Below are positions 45,522 through 57,198 of a stretch of DNA of 64,000 bases, piece after piece. A program made the translations under genes and the position numbers. This stretch comes from Aphelenchoides besseyi (lineage: Eukaryota; Nematoda; Chromadorea; Rhabditida; Aphelenchoididae). Under the pieces are notes generated by a model that was not told the DNA's origin, did not search any database, and saw only the letters and a program-made list of their open reading frames with translations. The stretch spans positions 9,424,001 through 9,488,000 of the forward strand of contig JAMPIQ010000001.1 in the NCBI GenBank assembly GCA_024699855.1, given 5' to 3'. The stretch's first letter is position 1. Each line of letters starts with the position of its first letter.

Positions 45522-46667
45522 TTAGAAGATGATGTCTTCCAGTTCGACGTTTCCACCGTTCATTACCGCAAACTTCAACGTTTCAGTTGGGGCCGCCGCT
45601 TCTGCAAAATTGAAAGTCGACGAACAGCTCGTGAAAGCGAACAAACTTCGTCGTTGGCGTCCGTTGAAAAAGGCGTCTTCTTGATTACGGAGAGCACGTT
45701 CTAATCGATAAACCTCACGACCAACACAATGACGGCTAACCATCAACGAACCCAATTTACTCATCTCCGATTGACTCAAACGTGCACCAACTCGGTATGT
45801 TTCTCGAATGACGCGTGGATTCTGTGCGTAGTATCCTTTCTAAATTGAAGCATGAGGACAGATTGAAATGCTTCAACATACCTCCATTTTCTGAATCAAG
45901 TCGATGAAGTTCTTAGGAGGTGCAACCAAAGAACGATCCAAATCCTTGAGGAAACATCGATCGCCATTAATATCGACAATCGCTGTCAAGTTCTAAACAA
46001 CACTCAACCACATGATTTCATTTCCAGGCAGACCTTTCGGAAATCGTGAACGAAAACAGCCGGACGATTAGAACCGAACTTCGGCACTTGAATGCGCTCG
46101 TAAAGCTGAAAAGTCAATCATTGAAATCTAATCTTCTTATTCTTACATCTTGTTCGTTGATTTCCATTTTTTGTTCTAAACGTTGCGGGCCACCCATTTG
46201 TTCGTCAATGAAGTCTGCTCCACACCAACGATAATAAGTTGGTTCGCCAAGTCGACGTCCGAAGTATCGATAGAATAGAAGACCGGCGAAGAATGATGCG
46301 ACTAATAGCCACGTCAAAATGATCGGAATACAAACGGCGCTCACCTACAACGGCTTGATTCAATTTCATCAACTCGTTCACTTACTCGATCTTCACTCCA
46401 ACGTGGTGGACGACGGAGTTTGTTTTTGATGCGCTGAACGAACCCACGACGCTCATCATCACCGCCGTTTGTGGCGCTGTACGCCGGTGGTGGAACGGAA
46501 ATAATCGCTGCTGGCAACGGTGGAACGATTTTCATTGGCAACGTCTCAAGAACCGGATTAGTTTCATCGGCCAATGCATTTTTTTCGGCCACTGTTACAA
46601 TCACCGGAGCTCCGCTGCTGATGATCGGAGCGGATGGAGCAGTTGATGTCTTTTGTTTGGTGGGCAT
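45522..46667 (-). CDS. ITM2-like BRICHOS membrane protein
   Basis: Type II membrane protein of the integral membrane protein 2 (BRI) family. Five exons: 46386-46667, 46147-46344, 46034-46105, 45882-45992 and 45522-45839; 981 nt, 326 aa. The cytoplasmic N-terminus is Pro/Ala-rich, followed by one helix (IPIILTWLLVASFFAGLLFY). The BRICHOS domain shows VHDFRKNLTAIVDINGDRCF, PPKNFIDLI and the second conserved Cys in SRHCVGREVYRLERA. After it lies a furin-type site, NGRQRR, followed by a 41-residue C-terminal peptide starting SLFAFTSC. In vertebrate ITM2B the equivalent cut releases the Bri23 peptide. Here the peptide has one Cys rather than two. A polyadenylation signal on this strand lies near 45431. 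Confidence 0.92.
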
Positions 46668-49600
46668 CTGTAATCAACAGGTTGGAAATGGACAACGAAA
46701 CGCGAACGATAGACCGACATTCACGTTTAAAATTGCAGTTTTATTGGCGAAAATAACCTAATCCTTAGCTTCGAGCGATGTTAAACCTTAGATTACACGC
46801 AATGAGGTTGTGCTTTGACACAAAGGATCGTCGTCTGACATTAAACGAACAATTTTTGAGCAAATCCATGGTCAAGAACAGCTTCAGAGGGTGTGAATGG
46901 TTAGACAAGAAATAAATTATTCGACGTTTTGTTTGTGGGATTTGCTCTTAGATATAGGATGAGCGTAATCGGGACAAATGAAAACGTCTCTCACGTAAAT
47001 CTGCGTATCTTCTACGCCTTCATATCTCCGACAAGGCACACCCACTGATAATAGCGAAGAGTGGAAGGTAAAAAAAGTAACAAATTAGAAACCTGAACTT
47101 TTATCTCCCTTCAAATTATTTCTTCGAATCTCATGACTTGCTAATCCTTATGAACTTCCGTATCTCACTCATCAAAGATTACCACCGGAATTTATGGTAC
47201 GCAGAATAATCGTATTTAACGGAGAAACAATGGAGTCGCGTTGGACTCCAATCGTCGAGACATGATTGCGTACCGTGAATTCGACAGTCGATTGTTAGCA
47301 ATGACCTGTAATTAAACGATTTCGTCACGACAGACAACGAAATCAAATTGATGAACCCACTCACGGCAAGAAACTAATCTTCGCGCGAATAGGTGACGTT
47401 CTCTGTTGCAACTCGTTGACCAAACCTATCAAATGACTGGAAAGCCATATCATCTTACCATTCCGTTTGAGGGTTTCGAGAGAAATGGTTGATGGATTAG
47501 AAAATTCCACCAACTGGTTGTGAATTTCTTGACGAGTTCGAATGGAATCTGTGGAGTCCAATTGAATGATACAAATTCTAGAATGATCACTCTGGTACCA
47601 AAATCAAACAACAGACTAGTCAACGGTGTTAACTCAAAGCCATAACACCATTCACTGCTCACTCTCCGCCCAATCGACGGTCAAAATTCCGTTAAAGTTT
47701 AATGCGAATGAACGAAGTGCACGAGCGAACGGACAAAGTCGAGGCGATTAGAGGATCACGCACATCAAACAAAAACATGAGCCATTGCAATTGAGTTAAC
47801 AGATTCGTACGTAGAGTAATTAACAACAAAAGAAGTAGCCATCGCTTATTGTTTGTTTGCGTGAATCAACCAAACCGGTAGTTGTTGTTTAAGCGGAAGA
47901 GCTGCGCATCGAGTCTTCTGTTTGTCCACGAATTGCGCAAAAGCCGAGCACTGCGATCGTTGTTTTACATCGACGCTCATCAATGTTATGATTTTGGTTA
48001 ATCAAACGCTGACAAACCGTCCATTCTTCACGGCCATGATTCATCGGGAACGTGACCACACGAAGAGCACAAACTTTTGCGCATTCCAAACTCAATGAAG
48101 AGCATCATAAGAAAGATTTTGTGTTGATGAGTCGCGGTCACTTTCGCAAAAATGGCCGCTTCTTTTTTACTTTTGCGCACAAACTCATTGTTTTCCTACG
48201 TTGAACAAACTTCGTATGTTCATCGCGTTTTCATGTGCCCAATGGTCAAGAGGACAATGTGGTCAGTGTGAGAGAGTCTTCGGACAATAGTGGCGAGGAA
48301 ACTGGACCGTCCGAATCATCGCGACTCTCTTTCTTAATGAACAAACACTCGTCCAGTTTGTTTGAGGTCGGTTAACAGCAACCCGTTGACTTGACGGATT
48401 AGCTGCCGACTCAGCACTTCTGCGACTGTTCAACCTCACTGGAACGATTAACCACCGACACTACAAATATTGTCAATTTCGCTTCCTTATTAAATCGGAA
48501 GCATCCGACGACCGGCTCTCCAGGAATATCCATGAATGTAGTCGTTAAAATGCAGAAGATTACGCCGAAAACTTTTCGGCTCTTCGTAAAAAGCCGACTT
48601 ATTAATGAGTCCAGACTAATTGCTTACGTCTTCCAAAGAACATCAACAAAAACACGTGCCCATTCGAGTTCTAAATTTAACGTAACCGTTACCAATAGCT
48701 CAATAGATAAATGAAGACGCCTACAGGACCAGCGATCCGGCAATTATAGTCATTTGTGTTGTTCAAAAAAATCCAACCACAGAGAACGGAATCCATAGAC
48801 CGAAATAGCGAAAACCGACGGCTTGCATGAATAGTGACCGTTAAGATTTCAAGGTTGACGAAAGCAGACAACGATGCTTGGGTTAAACAAACGGCCTTCG
48901 AGTGTTTGAAATTTCGAGTTGAGCGTAAGAGACGTCGGCAAACAAATTCGGTGATGTAAAGCGTTCAAGCGAATTCAACGTCAAATCCTCGAACTTTACA
49001 ATCGTACTAAACAGTTTTGTTGTGAAGTCCCAATGCGAATTCATTGGAATTCGAAACACGTTGAGCGTGAGACGGAATACGCGAGCAACCGCACTTTTCC
49101 GAGCGGAATTCAAAAACCTTGTCGATTCGACCGACTTCTTTAGCCGACGAACAACAAAAGTTCGCAAAAACAACCAAAACCAAGACAACTGCTTTCACTT
49201 GTAAGCTCTCAAGCTAACCTCAGCATATGTGACGAAAGATACAACGTCCCATTTTCCTGTTTGGTCAACAAAAAAGCGAATTCCACAGCTTCCGCTCCAT
49301 TTTCCGGTCGTCCCACGGCGAACGCGTACAAGCGGAACGTTTTGGCTGTTGCATTTAAAAGGCGGTCAATAGAAAAAAGTGCCGTCGGGCGTATTGAGTC
49401 TGCGAATTAAGTCGGCACTCGAATTCGCACCGAGAGCAAAAACACTGCCTTCTCAAAGTAGAATCGTATTGCGCAAACAAACCGAGCGGTCAATTGGAAT
49501 CAGTTGTTCACCGACGAAGACCATCGCAATCAACAGGAAGAGGAAGCAGGAAATCGCGAAGAGTTTGCGCACCGCGAAAATAGGAAGAGAAACTGAGTGT

Positions 49601-52600
49601 GAACAGTGAAATGGTATTCGACTCCAAATTCGACTAATTAGTCCACCAATTAGTTGCGTTATGAGCCATGAAAGATGTCAGGTTGATCGTACAATCGCTT
49701 CTGGTTTGTTGCTAATCTCGAAACACAAATGGCAGTGTTCTTTTTATACGACCATTAAAACCGAACGACGCGAATTCGAATAACAGAAATCGCTTAGGAG
49801 GCTTCTTGAGATTATCGCTGACAAAAACTCTCCATCGACAAGTCTTTCGCGGACCGAAGATTGGAGATGCGCGCAAATCCCGTGAATCTGAGGATCCGAT
49901 TTGAGCAACAACTCAATGACATCCTCGTTAATTAAATTTCGATAAAAACAGAAGATGCTCGAAAATGATGTTACAACCACTCTCAGTTATTAGCCGTCCA
50001 AAATACCAACCACCACGTTGCGGTCAAGTGACTCGACGCAGAGAACTGAAATTGTCGTCGGAATACAAAAAGAAACCCTTGTGTCGAAAGTCATTTGAAC
50101 ATCAAGATCGTCGTCCAAATCTGGGACACGAAAGAACAAAAGATTACGTTGTCATTGTAGACAATGCTCTCTTATGACATTCATGCATAAATCTTTTGCG
50201 TGTCCAAAAGATCAAAAGTTTGAATTTTGAACAAACTCTCGAAAACAACAGTCGCTAATCCGATAGTTAGCATACAAAAACTGTTGGAGAACATCGTCCA
50301 GAGAACGATAAAACAACGTGGTTGGCAACCGAAAACTCAGCCGTTGCGCACTTTCACTGTTGAATTCACCGCTCGAGGTCCCAACAGTCTACGGCACATG
50401 GAAATTCGTTTGAGCAAAAGCGCCGAGTCCTCAAACAACAACTCGACACGGAAGAAGAAAAGCTGGACCGAAAGCAACAGTCGTTTGAGACACGCGGAGC
50501 TCCAAAGTCCAGTCGTTTATCATCGGCAGATTTTCTGTTCGCACGTTTCCGTTAATCAATAAACTTTCTCAACAAAAAACTGCAAACCAATGGTCTGAAA
50601 AGCTCGCTTCGATCTCGACGAAGAAATAGTTCTGGGGAGTTGGCAATTAAATTGAAAAGAAAGATCGAAAGAGCTCAGTAACCAGCGTTTATGTTTGTTC
50701 TTTCTGAATTAAATAAACTTTTTGGTCTCAAAATTAATGAAGCTTCCAGTGAAAACGACAGTTTGCAGTCGGAGATTGCGTGATCAAAACCCACGACTTT
50801 CCAGTGAATTGAACTCGACATCCAAGAACCATACGAAGAGCCGTCTGCCCGAGAAATTGGAGTGGACATGAACTCCTAATACGAAACGCGATCTTTCCAT
50901 ATTCCTATGTAAACAGCCATTATGGTCATGAGATATGACGCAACCAATTCGTCTTCTCTACAAACCTATCTAATGGCCAACGGCATTTTCGGTCTGGTAA
51001 ACGAGAAGATTTTGTACGAAATACATTGGTTTTGTACGAATTCTAAATTTGAACAAACACGAAATGCAGACGCAAAAAAATGAACTCAAATCACGCAACT
51101 TCGTCAGATAGCCAGTGGTCAGTGAGCACGAAAGAGACTGGAGAGCCAAAGGCGTAAAATGATCTTTCGGTGCGTTTAGCAGTTAGCATAATGTTTTTGT
51201 TATGCCGGAAGATCGAGCGGCTCGTTAGTTAGCGCCAAACTGACCACCACTGAAGAGCTCGAAGATCAAAACGCATTTGTGGTGCCAATTTATGAGAAAA
51301 ACTGCCAGTGGCTGTGAGCAGCATCGTAACTCTAACCCCACGAAAAGCTCCGAATCAAAATAGACGTCTTTATACGATTCTTATCGTGTATCGAACAGTA
51401 AATGTGCCCGTTGGAATGGTCGTCCACATCTGATAAAGATCTTCGAAGCGACAGAACTCGGCCAAAAAGACAAATTGCCCGTAAACACTAAAAAGAATCA
51501 CGGCTAAATTTTGTTTAAATGCTCAGCAATGAAGTAAACAAACGTGGGGATTTCGTTAACCTGCTAAACAAGTTGATTATCGACTGCAACAAACTGCTCA
51601 TCGCTGACCATTCAATTGACGATATGTTCGCGTTAGCTGCCCTCTGAGCAGCCTATTCTCGGTGGTCAGAAATAGTCGAAAAGCGTGAATTCAACTCCAC
51701 AGGATTTCCGTTCGTGGCGACAAATTCGATGCGACCATCTTTCCGCATCGGCAGTACAAAACATCCGGTCGGCGGGGAATTGCGGTCACGATCTTTGTGG
51801 CCGCTCATGAAATTGAACTCGCAGTTCGGCGAACATCACAAACCATTTTCGTTTTTATGCGGTTTCCGATCCTAATCGAATTTCTTTGTATCAAACCGCT
51901 GAGATGACGTCGAAGACTGAAGTACATCGAGATCTCGACAGAAACTATGTCCCTGCGAAAAAAGTGTAGAAAAGCAGGCATGCAAATCAGCTGAAGCGTA
52001 ACTGCAAATTGGCTATTCATGTAAACGCGGTAATCGGTCCGAATAGACAACTGGAACAATCGAAGTTCCTCCGAACAGCGACCTTTTGAAACGTGAAATT
52101 CCATTTTATTCCTACAATTCTCATCAGACATAACCGAAAAGTCGTAGTGAGCCAATTCGAACTTAAACAAAACGTCCATTTATAACCACGACAACTAGAC
52201 GGTTCACAATCTCGACCACGAAGACGTTTGGCGCGCGAAATTTTACGCTTCTGCGCACTTGGAATACGGGAAACAGCTGTTGGATTCAAATTTGGAACAA
52301 GAGCACACTCAAATTAATCGTCTCCAATCGTTTGGAGTGAATATAAATCTTGACAGAGTCTTTAACATCGAGTTCTTGCTTAAGTTGCTAATTGAGATAT
52401 TCAAGATCAAGTACTGAACGAAAAATCGGGTTCTGATATAAAGCAGAACGGATTTGCATCAACGTGAAAACGTCTAGGTTGCGTGTTTAGAAAGCGGTTG
52501 TTAAGGTGGTGCGAATAATTGTGAGGAACAAGTCTAAATAGCTCGGTGCAGACTCCATTAGGGTACAGTAACATCAGGTAGATGAAAATGATCAGCAACA

Positions 52601-53024
52601 AATCCAATTTTATGTACACTCAAAAGGAGTTTCTGTTTACAGTTGGGTGACTACTAAATCGAAAGTTTAAGATCGGCTACAATGCTTCAGATTGTTGATG
52701 AAGATACCGATTTGGACGTTTGTAGTAGAAATAAGTTTATTAACAGAAATTGGAAGTTTAGCGCCAAGTTGCTTGTTGATGGCCAATCGTTAATATGACT
52801 AATTGCTCACGAGTTAAAACATTGCAGTGTTGATATGCACACGAGTTTGTAGATCCGTTTGTCGAAGTTAATCACGGTGTTCTCGTAACGACGAGTGTTG
52901 AGGCAGCTAAAGATGAAAGATTATTCGATTGTTGTGCTAAATAGTTGTCGTTCAAACAGAATTCGAGCTATTCCTATTGAAATTGCTAGTGTGTTTTGTT
53001 GTTTCGTTTTCAAAGAACTTTTAA
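46668..53024. other. Gene-poor block, about 6.4 kb
   Basis: No recognised gene. Open frames are short, overlap on both strands and have no domains. No LTR, terminal inverted repeat or tRNA-like box was noticed. As in the 12.3-23.6 kb block, the composition is moderately GC-rich with frequent CGAA and TTCG words. It separates the ITM2-like gene from the FAM8A1-like gene. Confidence 0.4.
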
Positions 53025-54343
53025 CTATTGATTCGAAGGAATTCTGCTTGAACTGCAACTGTCCACCACAAAGATCGTACCGTGATCGTAAACCGAACGA
53101 TTGTAACTGAATGCGTAGAAGAAGGCGTTTACGGGAAACAAAAAGTTGGTCACCAAATTCTTCAAAAGTGATCTAATCAACGAGCTGAAACAAAATTCAC
53201 AACCTCAATCTGAGAGTTTAACCGACTTAAAGATACTGATGTGTGGTTGACTTGTAACCACGACTTGATTCCTTACGCCAGCCACTGGTTGGATATCAAT
53301 ACAAGAAACAACTTGCAGATTCATCACAAACTTTCCGGGTGTTGTGCCTGGAGGATAACTCGCGAAACCGCTGAAACAACGAATGAACAAAACAACATAT
53401 TTTGACTTACTATGTTAAACAAAGCGCCTCGACGATTCCGCTTAGAATCTTAGAAATCACTTCGATATGAAAGAGTCCTTGAGTCAAATCGATTAAAGTC
53501 TGAAGATCAGCGGTACTCGTCAAAATCGAATCAAATTGATCCAAATCACTAAACAGAAAAGGTAAGCCAAGAAAACGGAGACTTACATCGCTTCCACTTC
53601 AACCAAAGTCCACACAATGACCATTTTTAGAAGGAAGAGTATAAAGAAATCGATGAGCTCGGCAATCAACCGCCGACTGAACGGTGGGATCGACCATCGC
53701 TGAACAACCAACGTGTTTTGTTCGTAGTTTACATTTCGTGCACCGAACAGCCGTCGAAGTGAAAAAGCCTGCTCCTGATTCTGAGCTGCTTGTCGTAGCA
53801 TTTCGGGTCGAATGTCGTTGACGGCGTTTCTGTCGATGAGAACTCGTCGATGTCGAACATTAAGTGTGACCTTAAATCCGCAAGTTCAAACCCAAAAAAA
53901 GAAAAGAAGCGAATAGAGAGCGAAAAACATTTAATTACAATAAAAACAACCACAGAAGAACTAATTTCGATTAACAGAAATTGAAACACTAACTCTGTTT
54001 GTGCCACTCTCCGCATTGTCGCCTCCAGAAGCCGCGTTGATCGATTGGGTTTGTGGGATCGAGAGGGCGGGATTGTTTTGAACGAAATACGCGTGTTGAC
54101 ATTGCAGCCATTGGTGTGAACTCAAATACCAAGCTCGTACTGCCTCCTGCAATCCACAAATACGAAGAAGAAGAACAACTGCAAACTCACGGCATAAGCG
54201 TTGGCTGATTCGTAGTCTTTGGGCGTCTGATCGGAAACCATTGGAATGAAAGATGGGAGTCGAGTTGCGTTAATTTGTGTCGAAGAGCCGGGAGTTGGAT
54301 TTTCGGTTTGCAGAGAAGTCGGTTGCTCTTCGCTGCTGGTCAT
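53025..54343 (-). CDS. FAM8A1: FAM8A1-like RDD-domain membrane protein
   Basis: ER membrane protein; in vertebrates FAM8A1 is a cofactor of the HRD1 ER-associated degradation complex. Six exons: 54191-54343, 53994-54146, 53587-53870, 53411-53548, 53227-53370 and 53025-53184; 1032 nt, 343 aa. The region SIPPFSRRLIAELIDFFILF starts the RDD domain, with GTTPGKFVMNLQVVSC in the middle and NAFFYAFSYNRSVYDHGTIF near the end, all matching FAM8A1. The N-terminal part includes AEAVRAWYLSSHQWL-type sequence (split by an intron) shared with the family. An acceptor GGTTTCAG ends eight bases before the ATG, so the message may be trans-spliced. It lies 465 bases downstream of the EEIG1-like gene on the same strand, a spacing compatible with an operon. 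Confidence 0.9.
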
Positions 54344-54808
54344 CTCGTTTACTGAAACCGAAGCTGACAAGAAACGGAATCCAGAAACTCACGTTTGTTG
54401 TCGAATTCGCAAAGAACGATTGGATTGTAGACGTCAGCAAACGACCGTCGATGCGACTGGTGACCGCAGTCGACGGAACACTTGACCGAATTTCTTGCTT
54501 GTTGGTCACCAGCTACGTGCATCGAAGTTTTGATTTGATTTCGTTGAGTTACTTTGTTCAATCAGTTCGATGAAGTTTCAATAAATTTATTTGTAGAAAA
54601 CGCTTAGCATTAAAAAAGATCCCGTCTAAGACTCGTAACTGAAAGTTCCGGACAATCCGTTAAGAAAGTTCTAATTGAAATGACGAGCGTAAATTGGCCA
54701 CGACTATGAAACAACCAGGTAACTAAAACAAAGAGAAAACAAAATCGATTCGTGAATTTAATGGAACGGAGTTGGCCAAATAAAACCGGGACTTGGAAGC
54801 CGACAACT

Positions 54809-57198
54809 TTAAATTAACGTTGGATCCAAACGAACGCGTTCGAAGTGGTGATTTGGTCGTGGTGATCGTCGGTCGGTGGTTCCATCGGAACCCAAAACCA
54901 GTGCATCGCCATTCCGCTTCGACACGAACAACTCCAACCGTCGTTTTCCGTCGCTTTCGAGCATTGAAGCGTCGTCTGAATCGGCGGTGTCGTCGTTTCG
55001 AGGCTCATTGATCTCGTAGTCGTGATCCAAACCGACTTCTGCTTCGGCCAAAACCTCCTCAATCACCGAGTCGGCATCTCGACGCGTCTGTTGAATGCGA
55101 TTGGGAACGTTCGGTGGTGCGGTTGCGGCGACCGTAATTCGATCGTCGCTCATTCGTCGAGAAATCGCCGGATTCGTGATGGGAGTTGCAATCGAAGAAG
55201 CAAAGTCGTGAGTCGATCCGTTGACCCAAGACGTTCGTTCCACTGGCACACTGATTCTACGATTGTCTGCAGTTGAAGCGGAAACCGGCGCCGAGAACCG
55301 AGCGTTGCTGATTGGCGTCTGACCAATGACCGTTGAGTTGGAATGAAGTGGGGGAGAACCATTGGTTGTAGTCATCGTGTTAGTTGTTGTACTGCCCTCA
55401 GATCCCGAAGAAGAAAACGAATTCAAGGTGGCTGACTGCGGAATCTGCGCAGTTCCCGTTCCAGCGGTAAAAACAATTCGATCAGCTGAAAGTAATCTAA
55501 GATGTACGAAGAAAATAGAAGAACTAACCTTCTTCCAAACATCGTCGGCGAACTTCGTCGTCTGCACGAGCCGAAGCTTTGCGATCTCGTGGATTCAACT
55601 GCGACTCATCGAGCAGGTTCCAATTCTGATTGGGTACTTTGATCAGCGGATCGGACATTTGATTGCACATACGCACAGCGATGTGAACGCGCCTAAACAT
55701 TAAACTTTAAAAAAATTCGTTCCAGAAGCCTTATGTTGTATACGCGGCAATCCCGTACAAATATTGTAAAGCATAAAAATCTTGATTTTTTGAACCCAAA
55801 TCACCATATTACTTCCCTATAAAGTCAATGAAGTCAAAAACAACTTATCAGTCGTTCGTTCATTTCGAGTGACGGTGGTTGAGATTGAGTTGTTGCTGTG
55901 AATCCCAACCTTGATTGTTCAACCGATGGAACCAAACCCAAATACCGTGCCGTGTTCACAGTGAAAGCGAAGCTTAACGGTTTCAAGTCGAGAGAAAAAA
56001 AGAAGTTTATGGGCGGCCTGATGGCAATTCCGTATATCGAACATACAGAAGAAGACAAAACGAATCTCAAGAATTTGTGGTTTACTAGATGTTCTTATCG
56101 TACCGACAAAACACCAGTCAACTACGAACGACAACACGATCAATTCCTCGAGGACTTAACAGCGGCGGTAAGAAACGAGACGTATATGTTATACTGTTCA
56201 TAATTACAGGAGCTACGGAACAAATTCTGTACACCGAGAAGGCAGAAAATTACGATCCAATTCAAAGTGCCATCCACATTGCGAGCCGAATCAACGTTCT
56301 CCGTAATGTTGTCAATTTACCAACAGCCGCTACCGACAATCTTCCAACCAATCAAACCGAGGAGCAGAACAACGTTTTCTACATCATCGAAACAGATACC
56401 CCAGTGGTTTAAGAGTCTTTTGTGCTCGATTAAGTTATCCATTGTACAGGAATTATTTTCACGATCGAACAATTGAGTATTTACCCGCTATTGGTCTTTT
56501 TTTCAAATAAACAGTCCTCGTGCTTGTCCGTCACAGATTATGCTGTTCACAAACCCACAACTTACTGATTGTCTTGTCGCTGTCGTCCGGTGTATCCGTC
56601 CAGAAGATAAGATTTAGAGATGGGAACCAAACCGGAATTCGCAAACTCGGACAAGTTCACGATCATGAATCCCAATTTCGTTGGGACTCGATTTGCTCTT
56701 TCGACCTAAAGAATCAGGATGTTAATTGCGATGGATCGGGAATTAAAAACACCTTTCGGATTGAGATTTTGCAACGACATTCTTCCAATTGTAAGGTCTC
56801 GGAGTTGTACGGAATTCGACAAAGAAAGCGAAAGGGTTGACGTTCAGTTTGGTTTTCATTCAACGCGTACAAAGGATCTTCGTTCGAATTCAATGGTTTG
56901 CCACTTGTGGTCGGTCGATTTTCCGAGTTTTCGTCCGTTTTCTGAGCACCATTAGCTGCTAAATCGGAGACTTCTGGCGGGGTGTAAAGAACACACGTGT
57001 GACCACGAAGTTCCTTCGAATCGGTAGTTGCAACAAAAGAACCATGATCCAAAAGTCGGACCTGAAGTCGAAAATAAACCAATTTAAGATCGCTTTTACC
57101 TTTGCAAATAACCGTGCATTCAGAAGAGAAACATCCGTGAGTCTGCTGATGACTAACTCGACGGCAAATTTGATCTTCTTCTTTCTGAACATGGACAT
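54809..57198 (-). CDS. EEIG1/FAM102-like protein with N-terminal C2 domain
   Basis: Member of the EEIG1/FAM102 family, which has an N-terminal C2 domain (EEIG1/EHBP1 type) and is linked to membrane and cell-signalling roles. Five exons: 57100-57198, 56753-57061, 56566-56705, 55529-55692 and 54809-55485; 1389 nt, 462 aa. It begins MSMFRKKKIKFAVEL, then KVRLLDHGSFVATTD, RFLCRIPY, LGFMIVNLSEFANSG and LLDGYTGRQRQDNQRVHIAV, tracking the family C2 domain in order. The C-terminus has RRDADSVIEEVLAEAE and RRLELFVSKRNGDALVLGSD, matching the conserved FAM102 tail. The middle is Ser/Thr-rich. The 873-base intron 55693-56565 contains a plus-strand gene. The start could also be the second Met at 57192. 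Confidence 0.88.
55898..56412 (+). CDS. Unrecognised gene nested in an EEIG1-like intron
   Basis: Plus-strand coding-like segment inside intron 55693-56565 of the minus-strand EEIG1-like gene. The first part includes KPKYRAVFTVKAKLNGFKSR and AIPYIEHTEEDKTNLKNLWF. The second includes AENYDPIQSAIHIASRINVL and ends NNVFYIIETDTPVV before a TAA. The intron between them starts at a GTAAGA near 56167. Using the nearest acceptor (TTACAG) breaks the frame, while an acceptor ending ACCGAG keeps it. No ATG opens the first part, so a 5' exon is missing or the start is internal. The family is not recognised. Confidence 0.55.

Noticed and set aside
54809..55670. Separate gene starting at an ATG at 55670
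   Set aside because: The exon joins in phase to exons at 56566-57198, and the whole follows the EEIG1/FAM102 order, so it is the C-terminal half of that gene.
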